Source: Nocardia farcinica (GTDB lineage Bacteria; Actinomycetota; Actinomycetes; Mycobacteriales; Mycobacteriaceae). From it: a DNA stretch of 64,000 nucleotides. Shown piece by piece: positions 1 through 7,776 of this stretch. The position numbers and the translations under genes are program-made. The notes beneath the pieces are model-generated. The model was not told the origin of the DNA. It searched no databases and worked only from the letters and a program-made list of their open reading frames with translations. The DNA lies in assembly GCF_001182745.1 (NCBI RefSeq), contig NZ_LN868938.1:124001-188000 (forward strand). The letters run 5' to 3'. Numbering within the stretch: the stretch's first letter is position 1; each line of letters starts with the position of its first letter.

Positions 1-1
1 G

Positions 2-1678
2 TGGCAGCGACGCGCCCTGACGAAGTACCTGGCCACCAAGCCGCGCGACTTCCTGGCGGTGGCCACCCCGGGAGCCGGTAAGACGACCTTCGCGCTGCGG
101 GTCGCCGCGGAGTTGCTGGCGGACCGCACGGTCGACCAGATCACCGTCGTCGCGCCCACCGAGCATCTCAAGCACCAGTGGGCCGCCTCGGCGGCGCGCA
201 GCGGTATCCAGCTCGACTCCCGTTTCTCCAACTCCACCGGCGGCACCTCCGGTGATTACCACGGCGTCGTGGTCACCTACGCCCAGGTGGCCGCACATCC
301 CACCCGGCACCGGGTGCGCACCGAGAACCGTCGCACGCTGGTGATCCTGGACGAGATCCACCACGCCGGTGACGCCAAGAGCTGGGGCGACGCCGTCGCC
401 GAGGCATTCGGCGACGCCACTCGCAGGCTGGCGCTGACGGGTACGCCCTTCCGCTCCGACGACAGCCAGATCCCGTTCGTCACCTACGAACCCGACGAAT
501 CCGGCTTCCCGAAGTCGCGCGCCGATCACACCTACGGCTACGCCGAGGCGCTCGCCGACGGCGTCGTGCGCCCGGTGGTGTTCCTGGCCTACTCCGGTGA
601 CGCGCACTGGCGCGACAGCGCGGGCGAGGAGCATTCGGCGCGCCTGGGCGAGCCGCTGAGCCCCGAGCAGACCGCCCGTGCCTGGCGCACCGCGCTGGAT
701 CCGGCCGGTGACTGGATCTCGGCGGTGCTGCGCGCCGCCGACATCCGGCTGCGCCAGAAGCGCGAGTCCGGGATGCCCGACGCGGGCGGCCTGGTGATCG
801 CCACCGACCAGGAACGCGCGCGCGACTACGCCGAACTGCTCGAACACATCTCGGGCCGCAAGCCCGCGCTGGTGCTGTCGGACGACCCCACCTCCTCGAA
901 GCGCATCGCCGAGTTCAGCGCGAACACCGAGCCGTGGATGGTCGCGGTGCGCATGGTGTCCGAGGGCGTCGACGTGCCGCGGCTCGCGGTGGGCGTCTAC
1001 GCGACCAGCGCGGCGACCCCGCTGTACTTCGCGCAGGCGATCGGCCGGTTCGTGCGTGCACGCAGGCCCGGCGAGACGGCCTCGGTGTTCCTGCCCTCGG
1101 TGCCGGTGCTGCTGGATCTGGCGGCCCAGCTCGAGGTGCAGCGCGACCACGTCATCGGCAAGCCGCACCGCGAGAAGACCGGCCTGGACGACGATCTGCT
1201 CACCGATGCCGCCAAGCAGAAGGACGAGCCGGGCGAGGAGGAGCGCAAGTTCGTCGCGCTGGCCGCCGACGCCGAACTCGACCAGGTGATCTACGACGGA
1301 TCCTCGTTCGGCACAGCGACCTTCGCCGGCAGCGACGAGGAGGCCGACTACCTCGGGATCCCCGGCCTGCTCGATGCCGAGCAGATGCGGGCGCTGCTGC
1401 GCGAGCGGCAATCCCGCCAGGTCGCGGAGCGGTCGGCGAAGGCTCCCGAGCCCGCGGGCCCGAAGGTCGCGGCCGCGGCCGAGCGCGTGGCCACCGCCGA
1501 TCGGCTGGGGGAGCTGCGCCGCGAACTCAACAGCCTCGTCGCCATGCACCATCACCGCACGGGCAAGCCGCACGGGGTGATCCACGGCGAGTTGCGCCGC
1601 GAATGCGGCGGGCCGCCCACGGCGTTGGCGACCGCCGAGCAATTGCACGAACGCATCGCCGCCCTGCGCCGTAAGTGA
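2..1678 (+). CDS. DEAD/DEAH-type (SF2) helicase, 5' end outside window
   Basis: The frame is open from base 2, so the start lies upstream and only the last 558 residues are visible. Helicase motifs appear in order: a Q-motif-like WQRRAL at the very beginning, Walker A (GAGKTT, about residue 25), DEIHHAG as motif II (about 118), LTGTPFR as motif III, and QAIGRFVRARR as motif VI (about 347). This is an ATP-driven nucleic-acid translocase of superfamily 2; the substrate cannot be read from the sequence. The C-terminal 150 residues are Ala/Glu/Arg-rich and lack a recognisable domain. The gene is followed after 1 bp by a convergent TetR gene. The helicase family call is secure; the cellular role is unknown. 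Confidence 0.85.
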   Translation, partial: WQRRALTKYLATKPRDFLAVATPGAGKTTFALRVAAELLADRTVDQITVVAPTEHLKHQWAASAARSGIQLDSRFSNSTGGTSGDYHGVVVTYAQVAAHPTRHRVRTENRRTLVILDEIHHAGDAKSWGDAVAEAFGDATRRLALTGTPFRSDDSQIPFVTYEPDESGFPKSRADHTYGYAEALADGVVRPVVFLAYSGDAHWRDSAGEEHSARLGEPLSPEQTARAWRTALDPAGDWISAVLRAADIRLRQKRESGMPDAGGLVIATDQERARDYAELLEHISGRKPALVLSDDPTSSKRIAEFSANTEPWMVAVRMVSEGVDVPRLAVGVYATSAATPLYFAQAIGRFVRARRPGETASVFLPSVPVLLDLAAQLEVQRDHVIGKPHREKTGLDDDLLTDAAKQKDEPGEEERKFVALAADAELDQVIYDGSSFGTATFAGSDEEADYLGIPGLLDAEQMRALLRERQSRQVAERSAKAPEPAGPKVAAAAERVATADRLGELRRELNSLVAMHHHRTGKPHGVIHGELRRECGGPPTALATAEQLHERIAALRRK

Positions 1679-1679
1679 A

Positions 1680-2270
1680 TCAGGGCCAGGCGGCCATGGC
1701 GCGGTCGATCGCCTCGTTCAGTTCCGCCGCCGTGGCGCCGTCGCGCGCCTGGACGGACAGCCCGTACAGGACGGTCGTGTAGAAGACCGCGAGCGCGGCG
1801 GTGTCGGTGCCGGGGGCCAGATCCCCTTCGGCGACACCGCGTTCGAGCCTGCGGCGGATGTCCTCGGTGGTCTCGCGGCGCTTCTCGACGAGGAAGTCCC
1901 GCACGGCGGTGTTGCGGGTGGTGTAGGTCGACCCGGCGAGCACGACCATGCAGCCGTGCGGCAGATCGTCGCGGGTGTAGGCGGCGGCGTTGTCGCGCAG
2001 CATGGCCTCGACGGCGGCGCGGGCGGTCGGCTCCTCGCGCAGCGCCCGGGCGGTGTAGTTGCCGAAGGTGGTGCCGTACAACTCGATCGCCGCGCGGAAC
2101 AGCGACTCCTTGTCGCCGAAGGCGGCGTACAGGCTGGGCGAATTGATGCCCATCGCGGCGGTCAGGTCGCTCATCGAGGTGCCCTCGTAGCCGTGTTCCC
2201 AGAACACCTTCATCGCCGCGTGCAATGCCTCGACCCGGTCGAAACTGCGGGGACGTCCGCGATCGGCCAC
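1680..2270 (-). CDS. TetR/AcrR family transcriptional regulator
   Basis: A 196-residue protein with an N-terminal TetR helix-turn-helix at about residues 10-55 (motifs GTSMSDLTAAMGI and PSLYAAFGDKESLF) and a divergent ligand-binding C-terminal half. The GTG start at 2270 has a GGAGG Shine-Dalgarno five bases upstream. It is transcribed away from the SDR gene at 2378, and the shared 107-bp gap holds two copies of an inverted repeat (see 2281-2364). That arrangement suggests it represses itself and the oxidoreductase, as is common for divergent TetR genes. The ligand is unknown. The family call is firm; the regulatory target is inferred from layout. Confidence 0.9.
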   Translation of the reverse strand: MADRGRPRSFDRVEALHAAMKVFWEHGYEGTSMSDLTAAMGINSPSLYAAFGDKESLFRAAIELYGTTFGNYTARALREEPTARAAVEAMLRDNAAAYTRDDLPHGCMVVLAGSTYTTRNTAVRDFLVEKRRETTEDIRRRLERGVAEGDLAPGTDTAALAVFYTTVLYGLSVQARDGATAAELNEAIDRAMAAWP

Positions 2271-2280
2271 CCGTGCCTCC

Positions 2281-2364
2281 TTTCTGTATCGACCGTTAAA
2301 TATACCTCTTGGCGACGGGGCGCCGGCGTGGTCAGCTATTTATGTATTGATCGACACAGAAATA
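2281..2364. promoter_or_regulatory. Probable TetR operators between TetR and SDR genes
   Basis: A 28-bp imperfect palindrome lies at 2337-2364, centred on GATC at 2349-2352, with arms TATTTATGTATT and CGACACAGAAATA. The sequence TTTCTGTATCGACC at 2281-2294 repeats one arm of it in inverted orientation (12 of 14 bases against 2349-2362). The two sites flank the divergent promoters. Binding is inferred, not shown. Confidence 0.6.
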
Positions 2365-2377
2365 GTGAGGGGTCCCG

Positions 2378-3118
2378 ATGACGGGTCTGGCAGGCAAGAA
2401 GGCACTGGTCACCGGAGGTAGCCGGGGGATAGGGGCGGCGATCGCGCGCCGGCTGGCGGCCGAGGGCGCCGACGTCGCGCTGACCTACCGCACCGCGCGA
2501 TCGGCCGCCGCGCAGGTGGTGACCGACATCGAGACGACAGGTCGCAACGCGTTGGCGATCCACGCCGACAGCGCCGACCCCGACGCCGTCACCGAGGCCG
2601 TGCACCGTGCCGCGGAGGCCCACGGCGGCCTCGACATCCTGGTCAACAATGCGGGCATCTTCCCGAGCAAGCCCTTCGAGGAGTTCACCCTCGACGAGGT
2701 CGACCAGGCGCTGCACGTGCACGCCCGGGCGGCCTTCCTCGCCGCGCAGGCGGCGGTGCGGTACATGGGCGCCGGTGGCCGGATCATCGGCATCGGCACC
2801 AACCTCACCGAGCGGGCCCCGTTCGGCGGGATCACGCTCTACAACCTCAGCAAGTCGGCGCTCAACGGCTTCACCCGCGCGCTGGCCCGGGAACTCGGCC
2901 CGCGCGGCATCACGGTGAACCTGGTCCAGCCGGGTTCGACCGACACCGACATGAATCCCGCCGACGGTGATCACGCGGCGGCCCAGGTCGGTCTCACCGC
3001 ACTCGGCCGGTTCGGCGCCGCCGACGACATCGCCGCGGCGGTCGCCTACCTGGCCGGGGAATCCGGGCGCAGTATCACCGGCGCCGTGCTGACCGTCGAC
3101 GGGGGCACCAACGCCTGA
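2378..3118 (+). CDS. SDR family oxidoreductase
   Basis: A 246-residue classical short-chain dehydrogenase. It shows the NAD(P) Rossmann motif TGGSRGIG near residue 12, NNAG near 90, the YNLSK active-site Tyr/Lys pair near 155, and a PGSTDTDM stretch after it. The length and the C-terminal VDGGTNA ending match 3-oxoacyl-ACP-reductase-like SDRs. The position 13 residues before the catalytic Tyr, normally Ser, is Asn here (with Thr next to it), so the usual Ser-Tyr-Lys triad appears altered. The ATG has GAGGGG upstream. The gene is divergent from and probably controlled by the TetR at 1680-2270. The substrate is unknown. Confidence 0.9.
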   Translation: MTGLAGKKALVTGGSRGIGAAIARRLAAEGADVALTYRTARSAAAQVVTDIETTGRNALAIHADSADPDAVTEAVHRAAEAHGGLDILVNNAGIFPSKPFEEFTLDEVDQALHVHARAAFLAAQAAVRYMGAGGRIIGIGTNLTERAPFGGITLYNLSKSALNGFTRALARELGPRGITVNLVQPGSTDTDMNPADGDHAAAQVGLTALGRFGAADDIAAAVAYLAGESGRSITGAVLTVDGGTNA

Positions 3119-3134
3119 GCGGGGGCGACCGGGT

Positions 3135-3680
3135 TCAGGCCGGTTCGAAGTACCCGGCGGGGTCCAGTGTGTGCAGCGGAATCCAGCGTGGCGCAGGGGC
3201 TTCCGCCTCGGCGCCGCGCTCGGCGTCGAAATAGCCCTGCAAGGCCACGGCCAGGCCGGGATTCTCGTCGACGCGCCGCGCGATGTCGTACAGCACCGCC
3301 AGCAGGTGCACGCAGCGCGGGTTGCGTGCCGAACACGAACAGTCCGTGCTCGCCAGGACCGGAGCCGGGTCACCGCCCGCCTCGAGCACCGCGCGGTGGG
3401 TGTCGTCGGTGAGCATCGCCGGGTCGGGGCACAGACCGGCCAGTGCGGTGACCGTCGCCCGCGCCATCGGCGCCACCTCCACGTGGGTGACCGAGGCCCG
3501 GCCGCCGCGATGGATGTGGGCGCGCACGATACGGCCCTCGATCTCCGCGGTCACCCCGTGGTTGCGGGCGATGCTGCGGGCGCGCGGCAGCAGCGAGTCG
3601 GGCCGGGTCTGCCGCAGCGGTTCGGCGAGCCGGACCCAGTCCATACCCCACCGGGTGTAGCCGAATTCGTTGTCCGCCAT
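3135..3680 (-). CDS. SWIM zinc-finger protein
   Basis: A 181-residue protein starting at MADNEFGYTRWG. A SWIM motif CxCx6CxH (CSCSARNPRCVH) sits near residue 130, and a conserved-looking N-terminal stretch TRWGMDWVRL precedes it. SWIM domains bind zinc and act in DNA or protein contacts. The ATG overlaps the stop codon of the upstream SNF2 helicase gene (TGATG), so the two are translationally coupled, and in actinobacteria this pairing is recurrent. It is probably a partner subunit of the helicase. A longer frame upstream is a shadow of the helicase gene and was not used. Confidence 0.82.
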   Translation of the reverse strand: MADNEFGYTRWGMDWVRLAEPLRQTRPDSLLPRARSIARNHGVTAEIEGRIVRAHIHRGGRASVTHVEVAPMARATVTALAGLCPDPAMLTDDTHRAVLEAGGDPAPVLASTDCSCSARNPRCVHLLAVLYDIARRVDENPGLAVALQGYFDAERGAEAEAPAPRWIPLHTLDPAGYFEPA

Positions 3681-5407
3681 CAGTTCTCCCGCTTCCGTCG
3701 GAGGATCTCGATCAGCTGCTCGTCGTCGAGAGCGGCCAGCGCGGCCAGGCCGGAGGTGTCCGACAGGTCGGTGAGCGCGGATTTGCGGTCGTGCATGCCC
3801 GCGATGTGCTCCTCGACCGTGGTGCCCGAGGTCAGGGTGGTCACCGTGACGGTGCGAGTCTGTCCGATGCGGTGCGCGCGATCGGAGGCCTGCGCCTCCA
3901 CCGCCGGATTCCACCAGCGATCGAAATGGATGACGTCGGCGGCCCGCGTCAGGGTCAGCCCGGTACCCGCGGCGCGCAGGCTCAGCACGAGTACCGGTGG
4001 CCCGTCCGGTGACTGGAAGTCGCGCACGATGCGGGCGCGCTCGGTCTGGTTCAGTCCGCCGTGGAAGAACGGCGCGGCCAGGCCGAACTGCTCACGCAGA
4101 TGCCGCACCAGCAACTCGCCGGTGCCGCGGTACTGGGTGAAGATCAGGGTGGGGGCCGCGTTGTCGAGGTTGGCCGCGACGATGTCGGTGCACAGGTCGA
4201 GCTTGCCGGAACGTCCGGCCAGTTCATCGAGTTCGCCGGTGACCAGGCCCGGGTGGTTGCACACCTGCTTGAGCGCGGTGAGCGCGGCGAGCACGCGGCT
4301 CTGGCGCTGCGGGCCCGCGCCGAACCCGTCGTCGACGGCGCGTTGCAGCAGCGTGTCGTAGACGCGCTGCTGTTCCTCGGTGAGATCACACAGCAGGTCG
4401 GTGTGGATCTTGGCGGGCAGCGCGGCGGCGACCTGGCTCTTCCTGCGCGCGAGCACCACCGGTTCGACGGCCGCCCGCAGGCGCGCGGCCGCCGTCACCG
4501 AGCCCTCCTCGATCGGCCGTACGTAGCGACGGCGGAACTGGGTGCGATGGGCGAACAGTCGCGGGGTCACCAGGTTGAGCAGTGCCCACAGTTCGTCGAG
4601 GTGGTTCTCCACCGGCGTGCCGGTCAGCGCCACCTTCGCCGCGGCGGTGAGCGCGCGGGCCGCCTTGGACACCTGGGTGCGCGGGTTCTTCAACGCCTGC
4701 GCCTCGTCGAAAACGACACTGCGCCAAGAGATCCCGGACAACTGTGCACCGTGCAGCCGAAGCGTCGGGTAGCCCGCAACCAGGACGGTGCCGGGTTCGG
4801 CCGCCGGGGCGCCGCCGCGCCAGCTCCGGGCGCGCAGGCCGGGGGCGAAACGCTCGATCTCGTGCACCCAGTTGCCGACCAGCGACGTGGGGCACACCAC
4901 CAGCTGCGGGCCGTCGGCACGACCGAGCAGGAAACCGATGGCCTGCACCGTCTTTCCCAACCCCATCTCGTCGGCCAGCACGGCGCCGCCGTGCGCGGCG
5001 ACCGTCTCGTGCAACCAGCTGACCCCGCGGGCCTGGTAGGTGCGCAGGTCCGCACGCAGCGTCGTCGCCAGTTCCGCGGTGCGCGCCTCGGTCTCGCGCA
5101 GCACCCGCAGTGCCCGCCCCGGTGCGATCACCGCCTCGCCGACGGCGTCGGGCACCGCGTGCGCGGCGACCGGCAGCGGCGGTTCCTCGCCGCGCAGGAC
5201 GCGCTGCCACGCGGCGGCGGACGCCGCGACGCTCCGGGACGGCAGGGCGGCGAGTTCGGCGGGGGTCACCAGGGCGCAGTCCACCTCGGTGACGGTGAGG
5301 TGGCGCCGGGCCGGGTCGGGTACGGCCAGCGGCAGCCGTTCGCGGTCGCCCGTCCGGGCCGGTGCGGCGCCGGGCACGCGCCCGGACCAGGTCCACAGCG
5401 CGAACAT
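3680..5407 (-). CDS. SNF2/HelZ-like DEAD helicase, short form
   Basis: A 575-residue SNF2-family ATPase. Motifs: I ADEMGLGKT (about 145), II FDEAQALKNP (about 232), III LTGTPVEN, V SLRAAGTGLTLT, and VI SDRAHRIGQTRTV (about 520). SNF2 proteins translocate on DNA to remodel protein-DNA complexes. Relatives such as mycobacterial HelZ are about 1000 residues with a long N-terminal accessory domain; here only about 120 residues precede the helicase core, so the N-terminal part is mostly absent. The ATG at 5407 is the first usable start in frame but lacks a clear ribosome-binding site, so the true start is uncertain. It is coupled to the downstream SWIM gene. Confidence 0.88.
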   Translation of the reverse strand: MFALWTWSGRVPGAAPARTGDRERLPLAVPDPARRHLTVTEVDCALVTPAELAALPSRSVAASAAAWQRVLRGEEPPLPVAAHAVPDAVGEAVIAPGRALRVLRETEARTAELATTLRADLRTYQARGVSWLHETVAAHGGAVLADEMGLGKTVQAIGFLLGRADGPQLVVCPTSLVGNWVHEIERFAPGLRARSWRGGAPAAEPGTVLVAGYPTLRLHGAQLSGISWRSVVFDEAQALKNPRTQVSKAARALTAAAKVALTGTPVENHLDELWALLNLVTPRLFAHRTQFRRRYVRPIEEGSVTAAARLRAAVEPVVLARRKSQVAAALPAKIHTDLLCDLTEEQQRVYDTLLQRAVDDGFGAGPQRQSRVLAALTALKQVCNHPGLVTGELDELAGRSGKLDLCTDIVAANLDNAAPTLIFTQYRGTGELLVRHLREQFGLAAPFFHGGLNQTERARIVRDFQSPDGPPVLVLSLRAAGTGLTLTRAADVIHFDRWWNPAVEAQASDRAHRIGQTRTVTVTTLTSGTTVEEHIAGMHDRKSALTDLSDTSGLAALAALDDEQLIEILRRKREN

Positions 5408-5492
5408 GTGCCGGTCGGGGAGATAGGTGGCCTGTGTCGCGGGCAGAACAGCCTCCCGGAGGGATCGTCGGAGCAGCGGGTACCCTGGACAA

Positions 5493-5505
5493 CGTACACC
5501 GTACG
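5493..5505. promoter_or_regulatory. Inverted repeat, probable TetR operator
   Basis: CGTAC-ACC-GTACG is a perfect 5-bp-arm palindrome about 34 bases before the TetR GTG and about 85 bases before the divergent helicase start. This is a typical TetR-type site. Control of both genes is inferred. Confidence 0.5.
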
Positions 5506-5538
5506 GCTTTTGTTCCCGAACCGCTCCCGAGGAGACCC

Positions 5539-6285
5539 GTGCGTCAGGACAGCCCCGACGAGGCCCGGCAGCTGCTGGCCCTGCTGTGGCGGCACCGCAT
5601 GCCCGGCCGCCCCACCACCCGCGGCCCCAAGCCCACGGTCACCGTCGACGAGGTGATCGCCGCAGCCGTCGCCCTGGCCGACCGCGAGGGCTACGACAAG
5701 GTCTCCATCCGCGCCATCGCCGCCGATCTCGGGCTCCGGCCGATGAGCGTGTACACCTACGTGCCGAGCAAGGAGGCGCTGACCGTCCTCATGGTCGACG
5801 CCGTCGCCGCACAGGATCCACCCATTCCGGCCGAGCTGCCGGTGCGGGCCAGGATGGCCGCGATCGCCGATCTGGTGCGCGCGGAGATCCTCGCGCACCC
5901 GTGGCTGCTCGAGGTGCCGCCGTGGCGGCTGGTGCTCGGCCCGGGGCGGCTGCGGCGCTACGAACGCCAGCTCGCCGCCATCGACGGGATCGGACTGTCG
6001 GATACGGAGATGGATCGGGTGATCGCGGTGCTCACCGATTTCGCCACCGGCAACGCGCGCCTCGCGGTCGCCGCGGCCCGGGAGACCAGCGAACTCAGCG
6101 ACGAGCAGTGGTGGCAGCGCTTCGGCCCGGAGCTGACGCGGGTGATGCCCGTCGCGGAGTTCCCGCTCTCGGCGCGGGTGGGCGCGGCTGTCGGCGAGCA
6201 GTATCAGGCGCCCGCCGACCCGGACGGGGCCTACGCGTTCGGCCTGGCCAAGCTCGTCGACGGCATCCTCGCCGATCTGGAGTGA
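5539..6285 (+). CDS. TetR/AcrR regulator with TetR-type C-terminal domain
   Basis: A 248-residue regulator read from GTG 5539, which has GAGGAG four bases upstream; longer in-frame starts run into the divergent helicase gene and are unlikely. The HTH lies at about residues 35-80 (VSIRAIAADLGLRPMSVYTYVPSKEAL), the variant typical of TetR regulators with the tetracycline-repressor-like C-terminal domain. A palindrome at 5493-5505 lies in its promoter region. The gene is divergent from the SNF2/SWIM pair. The ligand is unknown. Confidence 0.87.
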   Translation: MRQDSPDEARQLLALLWRHRMPGRPTTRGPKPTVTVDEVIAAAVALADREGYDKVSIRAIAADLGLRPMSVYTYVPSKEALTVLMVDAVAAQDPPIPAELPVRARMAAIADLVRAEILAHPWLLEVPPWRLVLGPGRLRRYERQLAAIDGIGLSDTEMDRVIAVLTDFATGNARLAVAAARETSELSDEQWWQRFGPELTRVMPVAEFPLSARVGAAVGEQYQAPADPDGAYAFGLAKLVDGILADLE

Positions 6286-6441
6286 TAGCCGTGCACCGGA
6301 CATGGTGACGCGCATCACATTTCGTGCGGGCCGTCGGAAACCGCCTGGCCCGGAAGCCACGACAGCGGGCGACCGGAGTCGCCCGCTGTCGGGGAAGACG
6401 ATCTTCTGTTGTTCGATGCTGTTGTGTCGGGACGCGAGAAC

Positions 6442-6636
6442 TCAGAGAGCGGGAGCCGATTCCGTATCGATCACGGCGTCGAGCTCACGCAGCCGATCCA
6501 TGTGTTCGTTCGCGTGATGCTGGCAGAAGAGCAACTCGCCACCTGCGGGCAGCACTGCGCGCACACGGGCAGCCGCCCCGCAACGGTCGCAACGATCGAC
6601 CGCGGTCAGTGGGGTGCTAGTCAGGGTTCCTGGCAT
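6442..6636 (-). CDS. DUF7455-type small zinc-ribbon protein
   Basis: A 64-residue protein with a CDRCGAAA zinc-ribbon knuckle near residue 16 and a conserved FCQHHANEH block near 38, which together look like a four-ligand metal site. I recall a homologue (Rv2708c) in the sigA-sigB neighbourhood of M. tuberculosis, consistent with its position here. The ATG at 6636 has a strong GGAGGAG Shine-Dalgarno. No biochemical function is known to me for the family. The small size could hide it from gene callers, but composition and motifs support it. Confidence 0.82.
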   Translation of the reverse strand: MPGTLTSTPLTAVDRCDRCGAAARVRAVLPAGGELLFCQHHANEHMDRLRELDAVIDTESAPAL

Positions 6637-6913
6637 GACTCCTCCGTCCTGGCTCCCGGCACTACAGTCCGTTCACCTGGTGTGGGGCTCGTGGTCACTC
6701 ACCACGAGCTCGCTACCGCTACTTCCCAGCAGTGGTATGACTACTCTGTCAGACGTTCGCGCCGCGGGGATTGTTCCCGAGTGGGATTCAGTGTGTTTTC
6801 TCTAACACGACCTGGGATTTCCGCCCAGGGCGAACACACCCGGTCCCCGATCGAAACACCCTCGATCACCCCGTGATTGACGCCTGTCCAGTTGGTCTGA
6901 TGGGAGACTACCC

Positions 6914-7279
6914 GTGCGCTACGACACTCACACTCTCGTTCACCTCTGTAGTTCCGCGGAGTGGACACGGGCGCGTGCGGCCGGCGAGTACCGGCCCGCC
7001 TCGCTCGACGAGATCGGCTTCGTGCACCTGTCCGCACCCGCCCAGGCGCACCTGCCGGCAAACCGTCTGTTCGCCGGTCGCGAGGATCTGGTCGTCCTGC
7101 ACATCGACACCCGCCGCGTGACCGCGCCCATCCGCTGGGAACCCGGGCTGCCCGACGACCCGGCCGGCATGCTGTTCCCGCACCTCTACGGCCCGCTGCC
7201 TCTGGCCGCGGTCACCGCGGTACACCAGCTGCGACCCGCGGCGGACGGGACATTCGCTCCGCTCGACGGCGCGGATTAG
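6914..7279 (+). CDS. DUF952 family protein
   Basis: A 121-residue single-domain protein. The pattern of LVHLCSSAEW at the start, GFVHLSAPAQ near residue 37, LHIDTRRV near 62 and FPHLYGPLPL near 93 is that of DUF952, a small fold related to glutathione-S-transferase-like/ADP-ribosyl-type domains in some classifications but without an assigned reaction. GTG 6914 follows GGGAG by seven bases. The antiporter subunit gene begins 11 bp downstream, but that gene has its own promoter, so operon membership is doubtful. Confidence 0.8.
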   Translation: MRYDTHTLVHLCSSAEWTRARAAGEYRPASLDEIGFVHLSAPAQAHLPANRLFAGREDLVVLHIDTRRVTAPIRWEPGLPDDPAGMLFPHLYGPLPLAAVTAVHQLRPAADGTFAPLDGAD

Positions 7280-7282
7280 GCT
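7277..7282 (+). promoter_or_regulatory. -10 box of leaderless KhtT-like gene
   Basis: TAGGCT followed by 7 bases and GTG 7290, overlapping the stop codon of the DUF952 gene. It selects 7290 over the in-frame GTG 7284. Confidence 0.5.
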
Positions 7283-7289
7283 GGTGGGT

Positions 7290-7772
7290 GTGAACGTCGA
7301 TGTCACCGCACTGCCCGGGATCGGGGTACGCAAGGACTTCGAGGCGCGGTCCGGTCGCCGGATCGGCGTGGTCGACCACCGGGACGGTGGCATCGACCTC
7401 ATCGTCTCCAAGGCCGACGACCCCGACGCCTGCGCCGCCCAGGTCCCGCTGACCACCGACGAGGCGGCGGTGCTGGCCAATCTGCTCGGCGCGCCCCAGC
7501 TGGTGGAGAAGCTGCGCGCCGACCACCGGGACCTGCCCGGCATCACCACCCGTCAGCTACCGATCGGCGAGGATTCCCCCTACGCCGGACGCACCCTCGG
7601 CGAGACCCAGATGCGCACCCGCACCAAGGTCTCGATCGTCGCGGCGATGCGCTCGGGTCAGCTGCACGCCTCGCCCGGTCCCGACTTCACCTTCGCCGCC
7701 GACGACATCCTGGTCGTCGTCGGCACACCCGACGGCTTGGACGCCGCCGCGAAGATTCTCACCCACGGATGA
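7290..7772 (+). CDS. Cation:proton antiporter regulatory subunit (KhtT-like, RCK_C)
   Basis: A 160-residue soluble protein. The N-terminal half (LPGIGVRKDFEARSGRRIGVV) and the C-terminal RCK_C/TrkA_C domain (about residues 80-160: LGETQMRTRTKVSIVA ... DDILVVVGTPDGL) match the KhtT/YhaT regulatory subunit of CPA2 antiporters, which gates the membrane subunit in response to ligands such as cyclic dinucleotides or pH. The membrane subunit follows after 4 bp, so the two form an operon. The start was taken from the -10 spacing. Confidence 0.88.
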   Translation: MNVDVTALPGIGVRKDFEARSGRRIGVVDHRDGGIDLIVSKADDPDACAAQVPLTTDEAAVLANLLGAPQLVEKLRADHRDLPGITTRQLPIGEDSPYAGRTLGETQMRTRTKVSIVAAMRSGQLHASPGPDFTFAADDILVVVGTPDGLDAAAKILTHG

Positions 7773-7776
7773 CCCG

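Noticed and set aside
5362..5538. Longer N-terminus for the TetR gene (start 5362)
   Set aside because: It would overlap the divergent helicase start and the palindrome, and its residues are Arg/Gly-biased; GTG 5539 has a Shine-Dalgarno.
6442..6876. Overlapping plus-strand frames opposite the DUF7455 gene
   Set aside because: The minus-strand frame has a zinc-ribbon motif and strong ribosome-binding site; the plus frames have neither.
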